From NCBI RefSeq assembly GCF_024519155.1, contig NZ_JANIFJ010000001.1:496001-560000 (forward strand): a stretch of DNA of 64,000 nucleotides. Reading direction: 5' to 3'. Positions 27,509-36,937 of this stretch are shown here, piece by piece. The position numbers and the translations under genes were made by a program. The DNA comes from Mangrovibrevibacter kandeliae. GTDB lineage: Bacteria; Pseudomonadota; Alphaproteobacteria; Rhizobiales; Rhizobiaceae. The notes beneath the pieces were generated by a model. That model was not told the origin of the DNA and did not search any database. It worked only from the letters and a program-made list of their open reading frames with translations. Position 1 is the stretch's first letter, and each line of letters starts with the position of its first letter.

Positions 27509-28426
27509 ATGAGCGCCGAGGAAACGCTGGGGCCAGCGCCGATGCGCGCGACGTCTGAGGGGGCCACCCGGCGGCTCGGCCTGCGGCTCGGCGGCAGCTG
27601 GCTGGGGCTCGTGCCGTTCTTTGCCTTCGCGCTCCTGTTCCTGTTCCTGCCGATCCTCTATCTGGCGACCGGCGCCTTCCAGAACGCCGCCGGCGAGTTC
27701 ACCCTCGCCAACTTCGCCGAGCTCGCGACGCCGAACCTGCGCGCAGCCTACTCGCTGTCGGTGCGGCTGAGCCTGGTTTCGGCAGCGCTCGGCACCATCA
27801 CCGGCGTGCTGCTCGGCTATGCGGTGATCCTCGGCGGCCTGCCGCGCTGGGTGCGACCGGTGTTCATGACCTTCTCGGGCGTCGCGTCGAACTTCGCCGG
27901 CATCCCGCTCGCCTTCGCCTTCATCGCCACGCTCGGCCGCATCGGTCTCCTGACGATGGTGCTGCGCGACGTCTTCGGCTTCAACCTCTACGGCGCGGGC
28001 TTCAACCTGTTCTCGTTCTGGGGCGTCGCGCTGACCTATCTCTACTTCCAGATGCCGCTGATGCTCCTGATCGTCGCGCCGGCGCTGGACGGGCTGAAGA
28101 CCGAGTGGCGCGAGGCGGCGGAAATCCTCGGAGCGAGCCGGAGGCAGTACTGGCTGCGCGTGGCGCTGCCGATCCTGATGCCGTCGATCCTCGGCTGCTT
28201 CCTGCTGCTGTTCGCGAACGCCTTCGGCACGCTAGCGACGGTCTACGCGTTGACCGGCTCGCGCTTCGCGGTGGTGCCGATCGTGCTGTACCAGCAGATC
28301 CAGGGCAACGTGCTCTACAATCCCAATCTCGGCTACGCGCTTGCCGTCGGAATGGTGGTCATCATGGCGGTGTCGAACACGATCTATCTCGTGCTGCGCA
28401 CCCGCGCCGAGCGGTGGCGGACGTGA
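27509..28426 (+). CDS. ABC transporter permease 1 of the second importer
   Basis: 305 residues. The ATG at 27509 has GGAG 10-13 nt upstream; an ATG at 27494 would add five residues. Six transmembrane helices are expected (first LVPFFAFALLFLFLPILYLA). The EAA-type cytoplasmic loop is EWREAAEILGASRRQYWLRV. It matches the first permease of the polyamine/iron type (PotB-like). It overlaps the next permease by 4 bp (GTGA), so the pair is coupled. Confidence 0.9.
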   Translation: MSAEETLGPAPMRATSEGATRRLGLRLGGSWLGLVPFFAFALLFLFLPILYLATGAFQNAAGEFTLANFAELATPNLRAAYSLSVRLSLVSAALGTITGVLLGYAVILGGLPRWVRPVFMTFSGVASNFAGIPLAFAFIATLGRIGLLTMVLRDVFGFNLYGAGFNLFSFWGVALTYLYFQMPLMLLIVAPALDGLKTEWREAAEILGASRRQYWLRVALPILMPSILGCFLLLFANAFGTLATVYALTGSRFAVVPIVLYQQIQGNVLYNPNLGYALAVGMVVIMAVSNTIYLVLRTRAERWRT

Positions 28427-29250
28427 GGAGGTCCCTCCCCATCGTCTCGACGCTGATCGTCCTCCTGGCGGCGTCCTATTTCCTGATCCCGCTCTACGCG
28501 ACCTTCCAGTTCTCGCTGCAGATGGTGCGCGGCCAGTGGAGCTTCGAAGCCTACAGGTCGGTGTTCAACAGCGACGTCTTCGCTGCCACCGTCACCTTTT
28601 CGACCATCGCGTCGCTGGCGGCGATCCTCGTCGGCGTGCTCATCGTGGTGCCGACCGCCTACTGGGTCCGGCTGAGGCTGCCGCGCTGGCGGCCGGTGGT
28701 GGAGTTCGTCAGCCTGATGCCCCTGATCATTCCGCCGGTGGTGCTCGTCTTCGGCTATGTCCGGCTGTTCGGCTCGACGTCCTATCTGCCGCTGACGCTG
28801 AGCAATGCCGGCACCAACACGCTCCTCGTCGCCGGCTACGTCGTCCTGTCGCTCCCCTACATGTACCGGGCGGTCGACAACGGCATGGCGGCGATCGACA
28901 TCAAGACGCTGACGGAGGCGGCCGAGATCCTCGGCGCCTCGCGCTTTCGCACCATCGCGGCGGTGATTTTCCCGAACGTGCGCTCGGCGATCGTCTCCGG
29001 CGCATTCCTCAGCTTTTCGATCTCCTTCGGCGAGTTCGTCATCGCCAGCCTCCTCAACCGGCCGGCCTTCGGCCCCTACCTCGTCCAGATCGGGCAGGAC
29101 CGCGCCTACGAGCCGGCGGCGCTGGCCATCATGTCCTTCGCGCTCATCTGGGCGTGCATGGTGCTGATGCAGCTCTTTGCGGCGCGCAAACCGGGCGGGC
29201 GCATCCTGCCGCGCCTGATCCGTCCGTCAGCAAGGAGCGTCACGCCATGA
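28423..29250 (+). CDS. ABC transporter permease 2 of the second importer
   Basis: 275 residues from a GTG at 28423, overlapping the preceding stop. N-terminal helix LPIVSTLIVLLAASYFLIPL, about six transmembrane segments, EAA loop TEAAEILGASRFRTIAAVIF. PotC-like partner of the preceding permease. The ATPase ATG overlaps this gene's stop codon (ATGA). The internal GTG start is placed by the overlap because the frame is open far upstream without permease features. Confidence 0.9.
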   Translation: MRRSLPIVSTLIVLLAASYFLIPLYATFQFSLQMVRGQWSFEAYRSVFNSDVFAATVTFSTIASLAAILVGVLIVVPTAYWVRLRLPRWRPVVEFVSLMPLIIPPVVLVFGYVRLFGSTSYLPLTLSNAGTNTLLVAGYVVLSLPYMYRAVDNGMAAIDIKTLTEAAEILGASRFRTIAAVIFPNVRSAIVSGAFLSFSISFGEFVIASLLNRPAFGPYLVQIGQDRAYEPAALAIMSFALIWACMVLMQLFAARKPGGRILPRLIRPSARSVTP

Positions 29251-30317
29251 GCTTTCTGAGGATCGAAGGCGTCAAGAAGAGCTTCGGCGGCAACACGGTC
29301 GTGCGCGGCTTCGACCTTTCGGTGGAGAAGGGCGAATTCATCTCCTTCCTCGGGCCCTCCGGCTGCGGCAAGACGACGATGCTGCGCATGGTCGCCGGCT
29401 TCGAGACGCCGACCGCGGGCACGATTTCGATCGACGGGCAGGACGTCACGGCCCAGCCGCCGAACCGTCGGCGGATCGGCATGGTGTTCCAGGCCTACGC
29501 GCTGTTCCCGAACATGAGCGTCGCCGACAACGTCGCCTTCGGCCTGAAGATCGCCGGGATGCCGGCCGCGCAGATCCGCGAGCGGGTCGCCGAGATGCTG
29601 ACGCTGATCGGCCTGCGCCACCTGGCCGACCGCTACCCCTACCAGCTGTCCGGAGGCCAGCAGCAGCGCGTGGCGCTCGCGAGGGCGCTGGCGCCGAGCC
29701 CGCGGGTGCTCCTGCTCGACGAGCCGCTTTCGGCGCTCGACGCCAAGATCCGCGTGTCGCTGCGCGAGGAAATCCGAGCGCTGCAGCGCAAGCTCGGCAT
29801 CACCACCATCTTCGTGACGCATGATCAGGAAGAAGCGCTGTCGATGTCGGATCGCATCGTTGTGATGAACGAGGGGCGCGCCGACCAGATCGGCACCCCG
29901 TTCGAGATCTACAACCGGCCGAAGACCCGCTTCGTGGCCAGTTTCGTGGGCAATCTCAGTCTTCTGGAAGGCGAGGGCACAGGCGACGCACGGGCCATCC
30001 TGGCGGGCGACGAGGTGATCCTGCCGTTCCCGGCGCGCGGCAGGGTGATCCTCGGGCTTCGACCGGAAGCGGCTTCGCTGCAAGCCTCGGCGGACAGGAC
30101 GAACCAGCTGACCGGCAGGATCGACGAGGTGAACTTTCTCGGTTCGCTGGTGCGCCTGCGCGTCGCCGTTGCCGGGGCCGGCGTCCTGGTCGACATGTTC
30201 AACAACCCCGGCAACCCGCCGCCGGGTCGCGGCGACATCGTCACGATCCACTTCGCCCCCGCGGACGTGCAGGTGCTCGAGCATACGCCGCCGGAGCTTG
30301 CCATCGCGGCGGAATGA
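29247..30317 (+). CDS. ABC transporter ATPase of the second importer (PotA/FbpC-like)
   Basis: 356 residues. Walker A GPSGCGKTTML, Q-loop in IGMVFQAYALFPNMSV, signature YQLSGGQQQRVALARAL, Walker B RVLLLDEPLSALDAK, then the H-loop in FVTHDQEEALSMSDRI. A C-terminal TOBE-type beta domain (about 245-350) follows, with VILGLRPEAASL. It energises import by the two permeases and is the last gene of this operon. The ATG at 29247 overlaps the upstream stop. The substrate follows that of the binding protein and is not known. Confidence 0.93.
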   Translation: MSFLRIEGVKKSFGGNTVVRGFDLSVEKGEFISFLGPSGCGKTTMLRMVAGFETPTAGTISIDGQDVTAQPPNRRRIGMVFQAYALFPNMSVADNVAFGLKIAGMPAAQIRERVAEMLTLIGLRHLADRYPYQLSGGQQQRVALARALAPSPRVLLLDEPLSALDAKIRVSLREEIRALQRKLGITTIFVTHDQEEALSMSDRIVVMNEGRADQIGTPFEIYNRPKTRFVASFVGNLSLLEGEGTGDARAILAGDEVILPFPARGRVILGLRPEAASLQASADRTNQLTGRIDEVNFLGSLVRLRVAVAGAGVLVDMFNNPGNPPPGRGDIVTIHFAPADVQVLEHTPPELAIAAE

Positions 30318-30633
30318 GCCGCGGGGCGACGGCGAGGCTCTGTCGTGGAAACGGCTGAGACGTCGAGCAATGCCTGGCACCGAGAGCGGCTCGAGGCCTG
30401 CCTCACGACCTGTGCGCCCTCGGCCGCATTCTTGAACCGGCATCGTGCCTGAAGGCACCACCCCATGAAGCGGCAAAAGCAGGGGTCTCAACAGGGCGAG
30501 GGAGTCCTTTAAGCCAAAATTACCAGTTCACTGCATACAAATTCCCGAGGGGCCGTACGCGGAGCTCGGCCCGCTCGACAACGAACCGAAGCTTTTCGTC
30601 CGATGCAGTCGTGAGCGATCGAGGCCGCCGCCG
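30318..30633. other. Intergenic region upstream of the GGDEF-EAL gene
   Basis: No gene is visible in these 316 bp. It contains a 14-bp palindrome GTGCCTGAAGGCAC (30445-30458) and a CtrA-like site TTAA-N7-TTAC (30509-30523) in a locally AT-rich patch 111 bp before the GGDEF-EAL ATG. The latter is the likely promoter zone; no clear -35/-10 pair was found. Confidence 0.5.
30509..30523. promoter_or_regulatory. CtrA-like half-perfect box
   Basis: TTAA-GCCAAAA-TTAC matches 7 of the 8 fixed bases of the CtrA consensus TTAA-N7-TTAA. It lies in the promoter region of a diguanylate cyclase/phosphodiesterase gene. c-di-GMP genes are common CtrA targets in Alphaproteobacteria. Tentative. Confidence 0.35.
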
Positions 30634-33093
30634 ATGTCCATCAAACTGAAGCTCCTGCTCGGCTGCCTGGGCCTGACCCTGATCACCGTCTTCATCGGCG
30701 CCTTTGCGGTTCAGTCGCAGCGCCGGGTGGAGCTGCTCTCGAGCCGCATCTACGATCAGGGTCTGATCCCGGTCAGCTACCTGCGCAAGGCGCAGAACGC
30801 GCTCGTCGGGCTCGAAGCGGACTACCTGAAACAGGAGGGAAATCGCGAGACGGCGATGGAGCCCTCGGCGCCGCTGCCGCCGGAGCGGGTCGCGCAGCTG
30901 GAGACCGTGCTCGCCGAGGCGAGCCGGGCGGTCGACATCGCCGCCGACGGGACGACCTCGGAAGCGGCCAAGCAGCTGACCATGGAGATCCGCCAGAGTC
31001 TGAGCCGGCTGCAGGCGACCAACGGTGTCCTGACGCCGCGCATGCTGTTGCGCGAGCTGCAGGGGCTCGACGAGCGGATGCGCTCGGCCGTGGGCCTGGT
31101 GGAGACCGGCGCCCTCGGAATGCGCGACGAGGTCGAAAGCGTCATCACCGATTCCGCCCGCAACACCTGGCAGGCGATCGCCGGCGCGGTCGCGCTCGCC
31201 TTCGTGATCTCCTTCCTGCTGGCGCAGTCGATCGTGCCGCCGCTGCGCAACGCGATGAAGATCGCCAAGGCGATCGCCGACGGCAAGCTCGACAACGAGA
31301 TCAAGAGCCGCGGCCGCAGCGAGACGTCCGTGCTGCTCGGCGCGCTCGCCACCATGCAGGAGAGCATCTCCAAGCAGATCCGCCGCATCGAGCAGCTGAT
31401 GGCGACGCAGGCGACGAGCTACGACGAGCAGATCGCCGTGCAGAAGGTGCGCTTCGAGGCGGCCCTGCAGAACATGACGCAGGGCCTGTGCATGTTCGAC
31501 GAGAACCTCAAGCTCGTCGTCACCAACAAGCGCTTCGGCGAGATGTTCGGCGACGTCAACATGAAGGTCTCCTCGCGCGAGATCCTGCTCGACCGACGCC
31601 TGCGCCACATCCTGGCGCCGAGCGGCGGGCCTTACTTCACCTCGGAGATGCCGGACGGGCGGATGATCGCGATCGCGCGCCAGTGGATCGAGGGCGGTGG
31701 CCTGGTCGTGACCTTCGAGGACATCACCGAGCGCCACGACGCCGAGCAGAAGCTGAAATATCTGGCGCGCCACGACGCCCTGACCGACCTTGCCAATCGC
31801 ACCGAGTTCCGCGAGCGGCTCGAGGCGGCGATCCTCCAGGAGAACACCGCGGTCCTCTGCCTCGACCTCGACGACTTCAAGACGGTCAACGACACGCTCG
31901 GCCATCCGGTCGGCGACGTCCTCTTGCAGGCGGTGGCCGAGCGGCTGCGCGAGTGCGTCAGCGACAACGATCTCGTGGCCCGCATCGGCGGCGACGAGTT
32001 CGCGATTATCCAGAACTCCGCCAATCAGCCACGCGCGGCCGAAGATCTCGCCTCACGCATCATCAAGGCCATCGCGCGTCCCTTCGAGATCGAGCACCAT
32101 CAGTTCTCGATCGGCGTCAGCATCGGCGTCGTGCTCGGTGCGCAACCGCTGACGGAGAGCGACGCGGGCACACCCGCCGACGTGCTCCTCAAGAACGGCG
32201 ATCTCGCGCTCTATTCGGCGAAGGCGGAAGGCCGCAGCACGTTCCGCTTCTTCCGGAGCGAGATGGGCGAGCACATGCAGCATCGCCGCCAGACCGAACT
32301 CGACCTGCGCCGCGCGATGGAGAACGACGAGCTGGAGCTCTTCTACCAGCCGTTCTTCGACGTCGAGCGGCAGGCGATTTCCGGCTTCGAGGCGCTGATG
32401 CGCTGGCGCCATCCGACACGCGGCTTCGTCTCGCCCGGCGAGTTCATCCCGCTGGCGGAGGATGTCGGCCTGATCGAGCCCCTCGGCGTCTGGGCCCTCA
32501 AGACGGCATGCCGCGCCGCGGTGCACTGGCCGCGCGATCTTGGTGTTTCGGTCAACCTGTCGCCGCACCAGTTCCGCGGCGGCACTCTGCTCGAAGACGT
32601 GCGCGACGTTCTCCGGCGGACCGGGCTCGAAGCCAGCCGACTGCAGCTGGAGGTGACGGAGTCACTGATGCTGAAGGACACCGATGGGACGCTCGCGGTG
32701 CTCGAGGCCTTCCGCGCGATGGGCATCCGCGTCTCCATGGACGATTTCGGCACCGGCTACTCCTCGCTCGCCTACCTCAGCCGCTTCCCCTTCGACAAGA
32801 TCAAGATCGACCAGTCCTTCGTGCGCGACATGGACAAGCCGGAGAACCTTGCGGTCGTGCGCGCGGTGATCGGGCTCAGCCGCGCCATGGGGATCTCCGT
32901 CATCGCGGAGGGCGTGGAGACGCCGGCCCAGTACGCCGCGCTGAAGGCGGAAGGGTGCGAGGAGATGCAGGGCTACCTCTTCTCCAAGCCGCGGCCGTTC
33001 TCGGACATTCCGAGCCTGCTGATGCACTTCTCAGAGCGGCGGCAAGCGCGCGCGCGGACTGCCGGCGCCGAGAGGCGGACCGAGTCCAGCTGA
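30634..33093 (+). CDS. Membrane-bound GGDEF-EAL (c-di-GMP) regulator with HAMP and PAS-like domains
   Basis: 819 residues. TM helix 1 (about 5-27), a periplasmic helical sensor (about 28-180), TM helix 2 (about 182-202), a HAMP segment, then a PAS-like domain (about 270-370, FEAALQNMTQGLCMFDENLK). The GGDEF domain has an intact active site (IGGDEFAII). The EAL domain has FEALMRWRHP, EVTESLML, DDFGTGYSSLAYL, FDKIKIDQSFV and AEGVETPAQY, all catalytic residues present. It could make and degrade c-di-GMP, with one activity often dominant. Convergent with the acyl-CoA synthetase gene, with only 7 bp between the stops. Confidence 0.95.
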   Translation: MSIKLKLLLGCLGLTLITVFIGAFAVQSQRRVELLSSRIYDQGLIPVSYLRKAQNALVGLEADYLKQEGNRETAMEPSAPLPPERVAQLETVLAEASRAVDIAADGTTSEAAKQLTMEIRQSLSRLQATNGVLTPRMLLRELQGLDERMRSAVGLVETGALGMRDEVESVITDSARNTWQAIAGAVALAFVISFLLAQSIVPPLRNAMKIAKAIADGKLDNEIKSRGRSETSVLLGALATMQESISKQIRRIEQLMATQATSYDEQIAVQKVRFEAALQNMTQGLCMFDENLKLVVTNKRFGEMFGDVNMKVSSREILLDRRLRHILAPSGGPYFTSEMPDGRMIAIARQWIEGGGLVVTFEDITERHDAEQKLKYLARHDALTDLANRTEFRERLEAAILQENTAVLCLDLDDFKTVNDTLGHPVGDVLLQAVAERLRECVSDNDLVARIGGDEFAIIQNSANQPRAAEDLASRIIKAIARPFEIEHHQFSIGVSIGVVLGAQPLTESDAGTPADVLLKNGDLALYSAKAEGRSTFRFFRSEMGEHMQHRRQTELDLRRAMENDELELFYQPFFDVERQAISGFEALMRWRHPTRGFVSPGEFIPLAEDVGLIEPLGVWALKTACRAAVHWPRDLGVSVNLSPHQFRGGTLLEDVRDVLRRTGLEASRLQLEVTESLMLKDTDGTLAVLEAFRAMGIRVSMDDFGTGYSSLAYLSRFPFDKIKIDQSFVRDMDKPENLAVVRAVIGLSRAMGISVIAEGVETPAQYAALKAEGCEEMQGYLFSKPRPFSDIPSLLMHFSERRQARARTAGAERRTESS

Positions 33094-33100
33094 GGGCGCT

Positions 33101-35800
33101 TCAGCTCCGGGGTTCGCTCGCGACCGAGGGCAGGGCGCCGACGGCGGACAGCTCGATCTCGATCCGCTCGAGGCGCGGGTCGTGCGGATCGCGCCTGAGG
33201 GCGAAGCCGAGCTGGCGCGCCATCTCCAACATGCTGCGGTTTTCGGCAAGAACGTCGCCATAGACGCGGTGGATGCCGCGGTGCCGGGCGTAATCGAGAA
33301 TCTCCTGCATCAGCGCATAGCCGAGGCCTCGGCCCTTCTGGTCCGAGCGGACCATCACCCCGAACTCGGCGGCGACGCCATCGGGGTCGGAGATCAGCCG
33401 TGCCACGCCAAGGATCGCACCGGTGCGCCCCTCCGCGGGCTGGAGCACGAGCGCCATCTCGCGGTCGTAGTCGATCTGGGTGAGGCGGGCCGCGAAGCCG
33501 TGTCCGATGGTCTTGATCGGCGCGAAGAAGCGCAGGCGGATGTCGTCGGGATCGGAGCTCTGCAGCATGCCGATCAGAGCCGGCTCGTCCTCCGGCCGGA
33601 TCGGGCGGCAGAAATAGCGGGCGCCGTCGCGGGTGGAGAGCGTTCGCTCGAGCATCGTCGGATAGGCGCGAATGGCGAAGGGAATTCGGGTGCGCTCGGT
33701 GCGGGCCTTGACCTCCACGCGCGCGTCGAGCGCCAGCACGCCGTCGGCATCGGCGAGCAGCGGATTGATGTCGAGCTCGAAGATCTCCGGCAGGTCCGCC
33801 AGCATCTGGGACAGCTTGACGAGCGTCGTGGCGATCGCCTCGCGATCGGCAGCGGGGCGGTCGCGATAGCCGCCGAGGAGCCGGGCGACGCGGGTGCGAT
33901 CGATCATCGCCCGCGCGAGCACGAGATTGAGCGGCGGCAGGCCGAACGCCCGGTCCGCCACGACCTCGACGGCCGTGCCACCCTGGCCGAAGAGGAGCAC
34001 CGGGCCGAAGGTCGCGTCCTCGGTCGCGCCGAGGGTCAACTCGTGCGCCTGTGGCCGCTGGATCATCGGCTGTACGGTGAAGCCGTCGATGCGCGCGCCC
34101 GGTCGTGCCGCAGCAAGCCCCGCCAGCAGGGTCTCGCCCGCTTCGCGCACGGCCGTCTCGCCCACCAGATCGAGACGCACGCCGACAGGGTCCGACCGGG
34201 GGGGCAGATCGGGCGACAGGATCTTCAGCGCGACCGGCCCGCCGAGACGGCCGGCCACCGCGGCCGCCTCGTCCGGCGTCGATGCGACGTCGATCGGCAC
34301 CACCGGCACGGCGTACGCCGCCAGAAGCGCTGTCGCCTCCGGTGCGGACAGAAAGCTGCGCCCGTCCGCCAGCACGGCATCGATGATGGCGCGCGCCGCG
34401 GCCTTGTCGACGCCCTCGACGTCGACGGCGGGCGGCGTTTCCATCAACAGCGTCTGGTTGCGGCGATAGTCCACGAGATGCATGAAGGCGCGGATCGCCT
34501 CGTCCGGCGTCTCGTAGGTGGGAAAGCCGCTGGCCGAGAACAGGCGCCGCGACGCGCGGGCTCCTTCGGCGCCGAGCCAGCAGGTCAGGGCCGCGGAGCG
34601 CCGGTCGCGCTGGAGCCTCGCCAGCGTCGCCTCGGCACAGTCGAGACCGTCGGCGACTGCCGTCGGGCAGTTCAGCACCAGCACCGCGTCCTTGCCGGGA
34701 TCGGCGAGAACCGCGTCGAGAGCGGCGCCGTAGCGGCTTCCGTCCGCGTCGCCCCCGAGGTCGACCGGAGTGCCGATCGATCCGCCGGGGATGACCCTGG
34801 CCAGGATCTCCAGCGTCTCCGGCTGCAGCACCGCCGGCTCGCCGCCGTAATCGGCCAGCGCATCGGTGGCGAGAACCCCGACGCCGCCGCCATTGGAGAG
34901 GATGGCGAGGCGCGAGCCGGCGGGGCGCAGGCCCGTCGCCAGCGTCCCGACGGCCTCGAACAGCTCGCGAAGCGAACCCACCCGCAACATCCCGGCGCGC
35001 CGGAAGGCGGCGTCGTAGACGGCATCGGAGCCGGCGAGGGCGCCGGTGTGGGAGGTGGCGGCCCGCGCACCGGCCTCGCTGCGTCCCGCCTTGATCACCA
35101 CCACCGGCTTGGTTCGCGCGGCGAGTCGCGCAGCCGACATGAACTTGCGCGCATTGGTGATCGACTCGACGTAGAGCAGGATCGCCTTGGTGTGCGCGTC
35201 GACCGCCAGCTGATCGAGGAGGTCGCCGAAATCGACATCCAGCATGTCGCCGACCGACACCACATGGCTGAAGCCGATCCGCCGGTCCGCGGCCCAGTCG
35301 AGCATGGCGGTGACGATCGCGCCGGACTGGCTCACGAAGGCGATGTCGCCTTGCGGGGGCGTCAGATGGGCAAAGCTCGCATTGATGCCGAGGCCCGGCG
35401 AGATGAAGCCGATAGAGTTCGGGCCGACGAGCCGCATGGTCGATGGCCGGGCGGCATCGAGCATCGCCTCCCGCGCGGTCGAGGCGCCGAGGCCGGCGGT
35501 GAGAACGACGGCGGCACGGCATCCGCGAGCGGCGAGCTCCGCGAGGAGGCCCGGCACGGCCGGAGCCGGCGAGGCGACCACCGCCAGATCGGGGTCCAGC
35601 GGCAACTGGGCAACCGAGGAATAGCAGATGCTCGATCGGATCGCCCGCTCATGCGGATTGACCGGCATGATGGGCCCGCTGAACCCTGCGGCGAAGAGAT
35701 TGCGCGCGACGACGGCGCCAACCGAGCCCGGCTGGTTGCCGGCGCCGACCAGGGCGATGGTTCTCGGTCGGAACAGGGCGTCGAGATTGCGGATCGTCAT
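33101..35800 (-). CDS. ADP-forming acyl-CoA synthetase/GNAT acetyltransferase fusion (Pat-like)
   Basis: 899 residues. N-terminal CoA-binding Rossmann domain (about 5-125, RTIALVGAGNQPGSVGAVVARN), a succinyl-CoA-ligase-type domain with the phospho-His region SHTGALAGSDAVYDAAFRR (about 250-270), an ATP-grasp domain (about 470-700) and a GNAT domain at the C-terminus (about 725-890, YDREMALVLQPAEGRTGAIL, DQKGRGLGYALMQEILDYAR). This is the architecture of bacterial protein lysine acetyltransferases such as Pat of Salmonella, which use the GNAT part to acetylate and silence acetyl-CoA synthetase. It overlaps the upstream hypothetical gene by 4 bp. Confidence 0.9.
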   Translation of the reverse strand: MTIRNLDALFRPRTIALVGAGNQPGSVGAVVARNLFAAGFSGPIMPVNPHERAIRSSICYSSVAQLPLDPDLAVVASPAPAVPGLLAELAARGCRAAVVLTAGLGASTAREAMLDAARPSTMRLVGPNSIGFISPGLGINASFAHLTPPQGDIAFVSQSGAIVTAMLDWAADRRIGFSHVVSVGDMLDVDFGDLLDQLAVDAHTKAILLYVESITNARKFMSAARLAARTKPVVVIKAGRSEAGARAATSHTGALAGSDAVYDAAFRRAGMLRVGSLRELFEAVGTLATGLRPAGSRLAILSNGGGVGVLATDALADYGGEPAVLQPETLEILARVIPGGSIGTPVDLGGDADGSRYGAALDAVLADPGKDAVLVLNCPTAVADGLDCAEATLARLQRDRRSAALTCWLGAEGARASRRLFSASGFPTYETPDEAIRAFMHLVDYRRNQTLLMETPPAVDVEGVDKAAARAIIDAVLADGRSFLSAPEATALLAAYAVPVVPIDVASTPDEAAAVAGRLGGPVALKILSPDLPPRSDPVGVRLDLVGETAVREAGETLLAGLAAARPGARIDGFTVQPMIQRPQAHELTLGATEDATFGPVLLFGQGGTAVEVVADRAFGLPPLNLVLARAMIDRTRVARLLGGYRDRPAADREAIATTLVKLSQMLADLPEIFELDINPLLADADGVLALDARVEVKARTERTRIPFAIRAYPTMLERTLSTRDGARYFCRPIRPEDEPALIGMLQSSDPDDIRLRFFAPIKTIGHGFAARLTQIDYDREMALVLQPAEGRTGAILGVARLISDPDGVAAEFGVMVRSDQKGRGLGYALMQEILDYARHRGIHRVYGDVLAENRSMLEMARQLGFALRRDPHDPRLERIEIELSAVGALPSVASEPRS

Positions 35801-36324
35801 ATCGCGTTTCCTCCGGGATCGAACGCCGCAGCGCGCGAGCTACGCTTTTCATTTTGAAGCGATCTTGCCGTGTTTGAAGCCTGCGACCAACCCTTCGCCG
35901 CGCCTTCGGCGACGCGGCGGTGTCCGGAAGCCAAACCGTCCTGCGACCGCGGCGCCGAAGTCGCCTTCCCATTCGCGGTGTCCGTGCCGCCGGCGAGCCA
36001 CGCGAGGAGGCGCCGGGCGGCGATGTGGCGGTTGAGGTCGTAGGCGGGGTGGCCGGCACGTGCCAGCCGGAGGAGACGGCGCAGGTCCGCCGCGGCGCGG
36101 GTCTGCAACTCCTCCCGCAGGGCAGCCGGCACGCGATCGGGTCCCTGCCGCAGGTCCAGGCGGCCGATTTCACCGATGTTCAGCCCGAGGCGCAGGAAGG
36201 CGCTCGACAGCTGTGCGGCGGAACGGCTGGCCGCCTCCGCCTCACGCAGGCACGCCGCATGGCGCTTCGCCGCCTGCCGCAGCCGATCCTCCAACCGCCC
36301 AAGTTCGCTCTGGCCCGCCGTCAT
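35797..36324 (-). CDS. Hypothetical helical protein preceding the acyl-CoA synthetase fusion
   Basis: 175 residues from the ATG at 36324, chosen because the frame before it looks like intergenic sequence; an upstream start at 36432 is possible. The N-terminal half is alpha-helical (RLEDRLRQAAKRHAACLREA), and the C-terminus is low complexity. I recognise no domain. Its stop overlaps the start of the synthetase/GNAT gene (ATGA), so the two are translationally coupled. It could be a small partner of that enzyme, but this is only context. Confidence 0.5.
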   Translation of the reverse strand: MTAGQSELGRLEDRLRQAAKRHAACLREAEAASRSAAQLSSAFLRLGLNIGEIGRLDLRQGPDRVPAALREELQTRAAADLRRLLRLARAGHPAYDLNRHIAARRLLAWLAGGTDTANGKATSAPRSQDGLASGHRRVAEGAAKGWSQASNTARSLQNEKRSSRAAAFDPGGNAI

Positions 36325-36458
36325 CGCTCGTCCCCGGTCCTCATCGTGCCGAAGGGTGGGACAAGGCGCGAAGGCGGGAATAATTTCCCTTCCGGCTGTC
36401 GGCAGAGTTGCGGAATCGCGGATTGCCAACAAGACGAACTGGAAAGCGATTTAGGAAC

Positions 36459-36467
36459 TTATTCACA
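36459..36467. promoter_or_regulatory. Consensus DnaA box
   Basis: TTATTCACA matches the DnaA consensus TTATNCACA exactly. It lies 50 bp upstream of the start of a gene encoding an isolated DnaA domain IV, the domain that binds this very sequence. Autoregulation is the natural inference. Confidence 0.6.
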
Positions 36468-36516
36468 CATGACCGTGGGAGCGATAAGCAGGGAAGACCA
36501 GTCAGGAGGATTACCC

Positions 36517-36936
36517 GTGCATCGAGAGATCAACATTCCGGTCGCGCCTGCCCGTCCGGCGCCCCACCGCTCGCCAGCCGATCCCAGGGCCCCGGACCGC
36601 TACGCCGAGCGTTGCTGTCGGCTGGCGCGCGAGATCGTCAGCTTGGCGGAGAACGTCGCGATGGAGGAGATCGTGCGGCCGAGCCGCTCGCCGGTGCCGA
36701 TCTGCCGGGCGCGTCACATCGCGATGTATCTGGCGCACGTGGCGTTCCAGGCGCCGTTGATGGTGATCGCGCAGGATTTCGGCCGCGATCGCACGACAGT
36801 CGCCCATGCCGTGCGCCGGGTCGAGGACCAGCGGGACGAGCCGGACTTCGACGCTAGGCTCTGCCGGCTCGAGCGCCTGGCTGCGGCGTGCGGCGCGCTC
36901 GCGAAGGGCGGCGAGATCGAGGACGAGGAGATCTGA
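36517..36936 (+). CDS. Stand-alone DnaA domain IV (box-binding helix-turn-helix) protein
   Basis: 139 residues from a GTG at 36517. AGGAGG 8-13 nt upstream supports this start over an in-frame ATG at 36469. The C-terminal part holds the DnaA domain IV signature: CRARHIAMYLAHVAFQAPLM, then FGRDRTTVAHAVRRVED, the segments that read the DnaA box in the initiator. There is no AAA+ ATPase domain, so it cannot itself initiate replication but could compete for or sense DnaA boxes. The DUF6456 gene follows 1 bp after the stop codon, a pairing known in Rhizobiales. A perfect DnaA box lies just upstream. Confidence 0.85.
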   Translation: MHREINIPVAPARPAPHRSPADPRAPDRYAERCCRLAREIVSLAENVAMEEIVRPSRSPVPICRARHIAMYLAHVAFQAPLMVIAQDFGRDRTTVAHAVRRVEDQRDEPDFDARLCRLERLAAACGALAKGGEIEDEEI

Positions 36937-36937
36937 G

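Noticed and set aside
36459-36467. Replication origin at the DnaA box
   Set aside because: Only one consensus box is present, with no AT-rich unwinding element, hemE, or cluster of boxes nearby. A regulatory site is the better reading.
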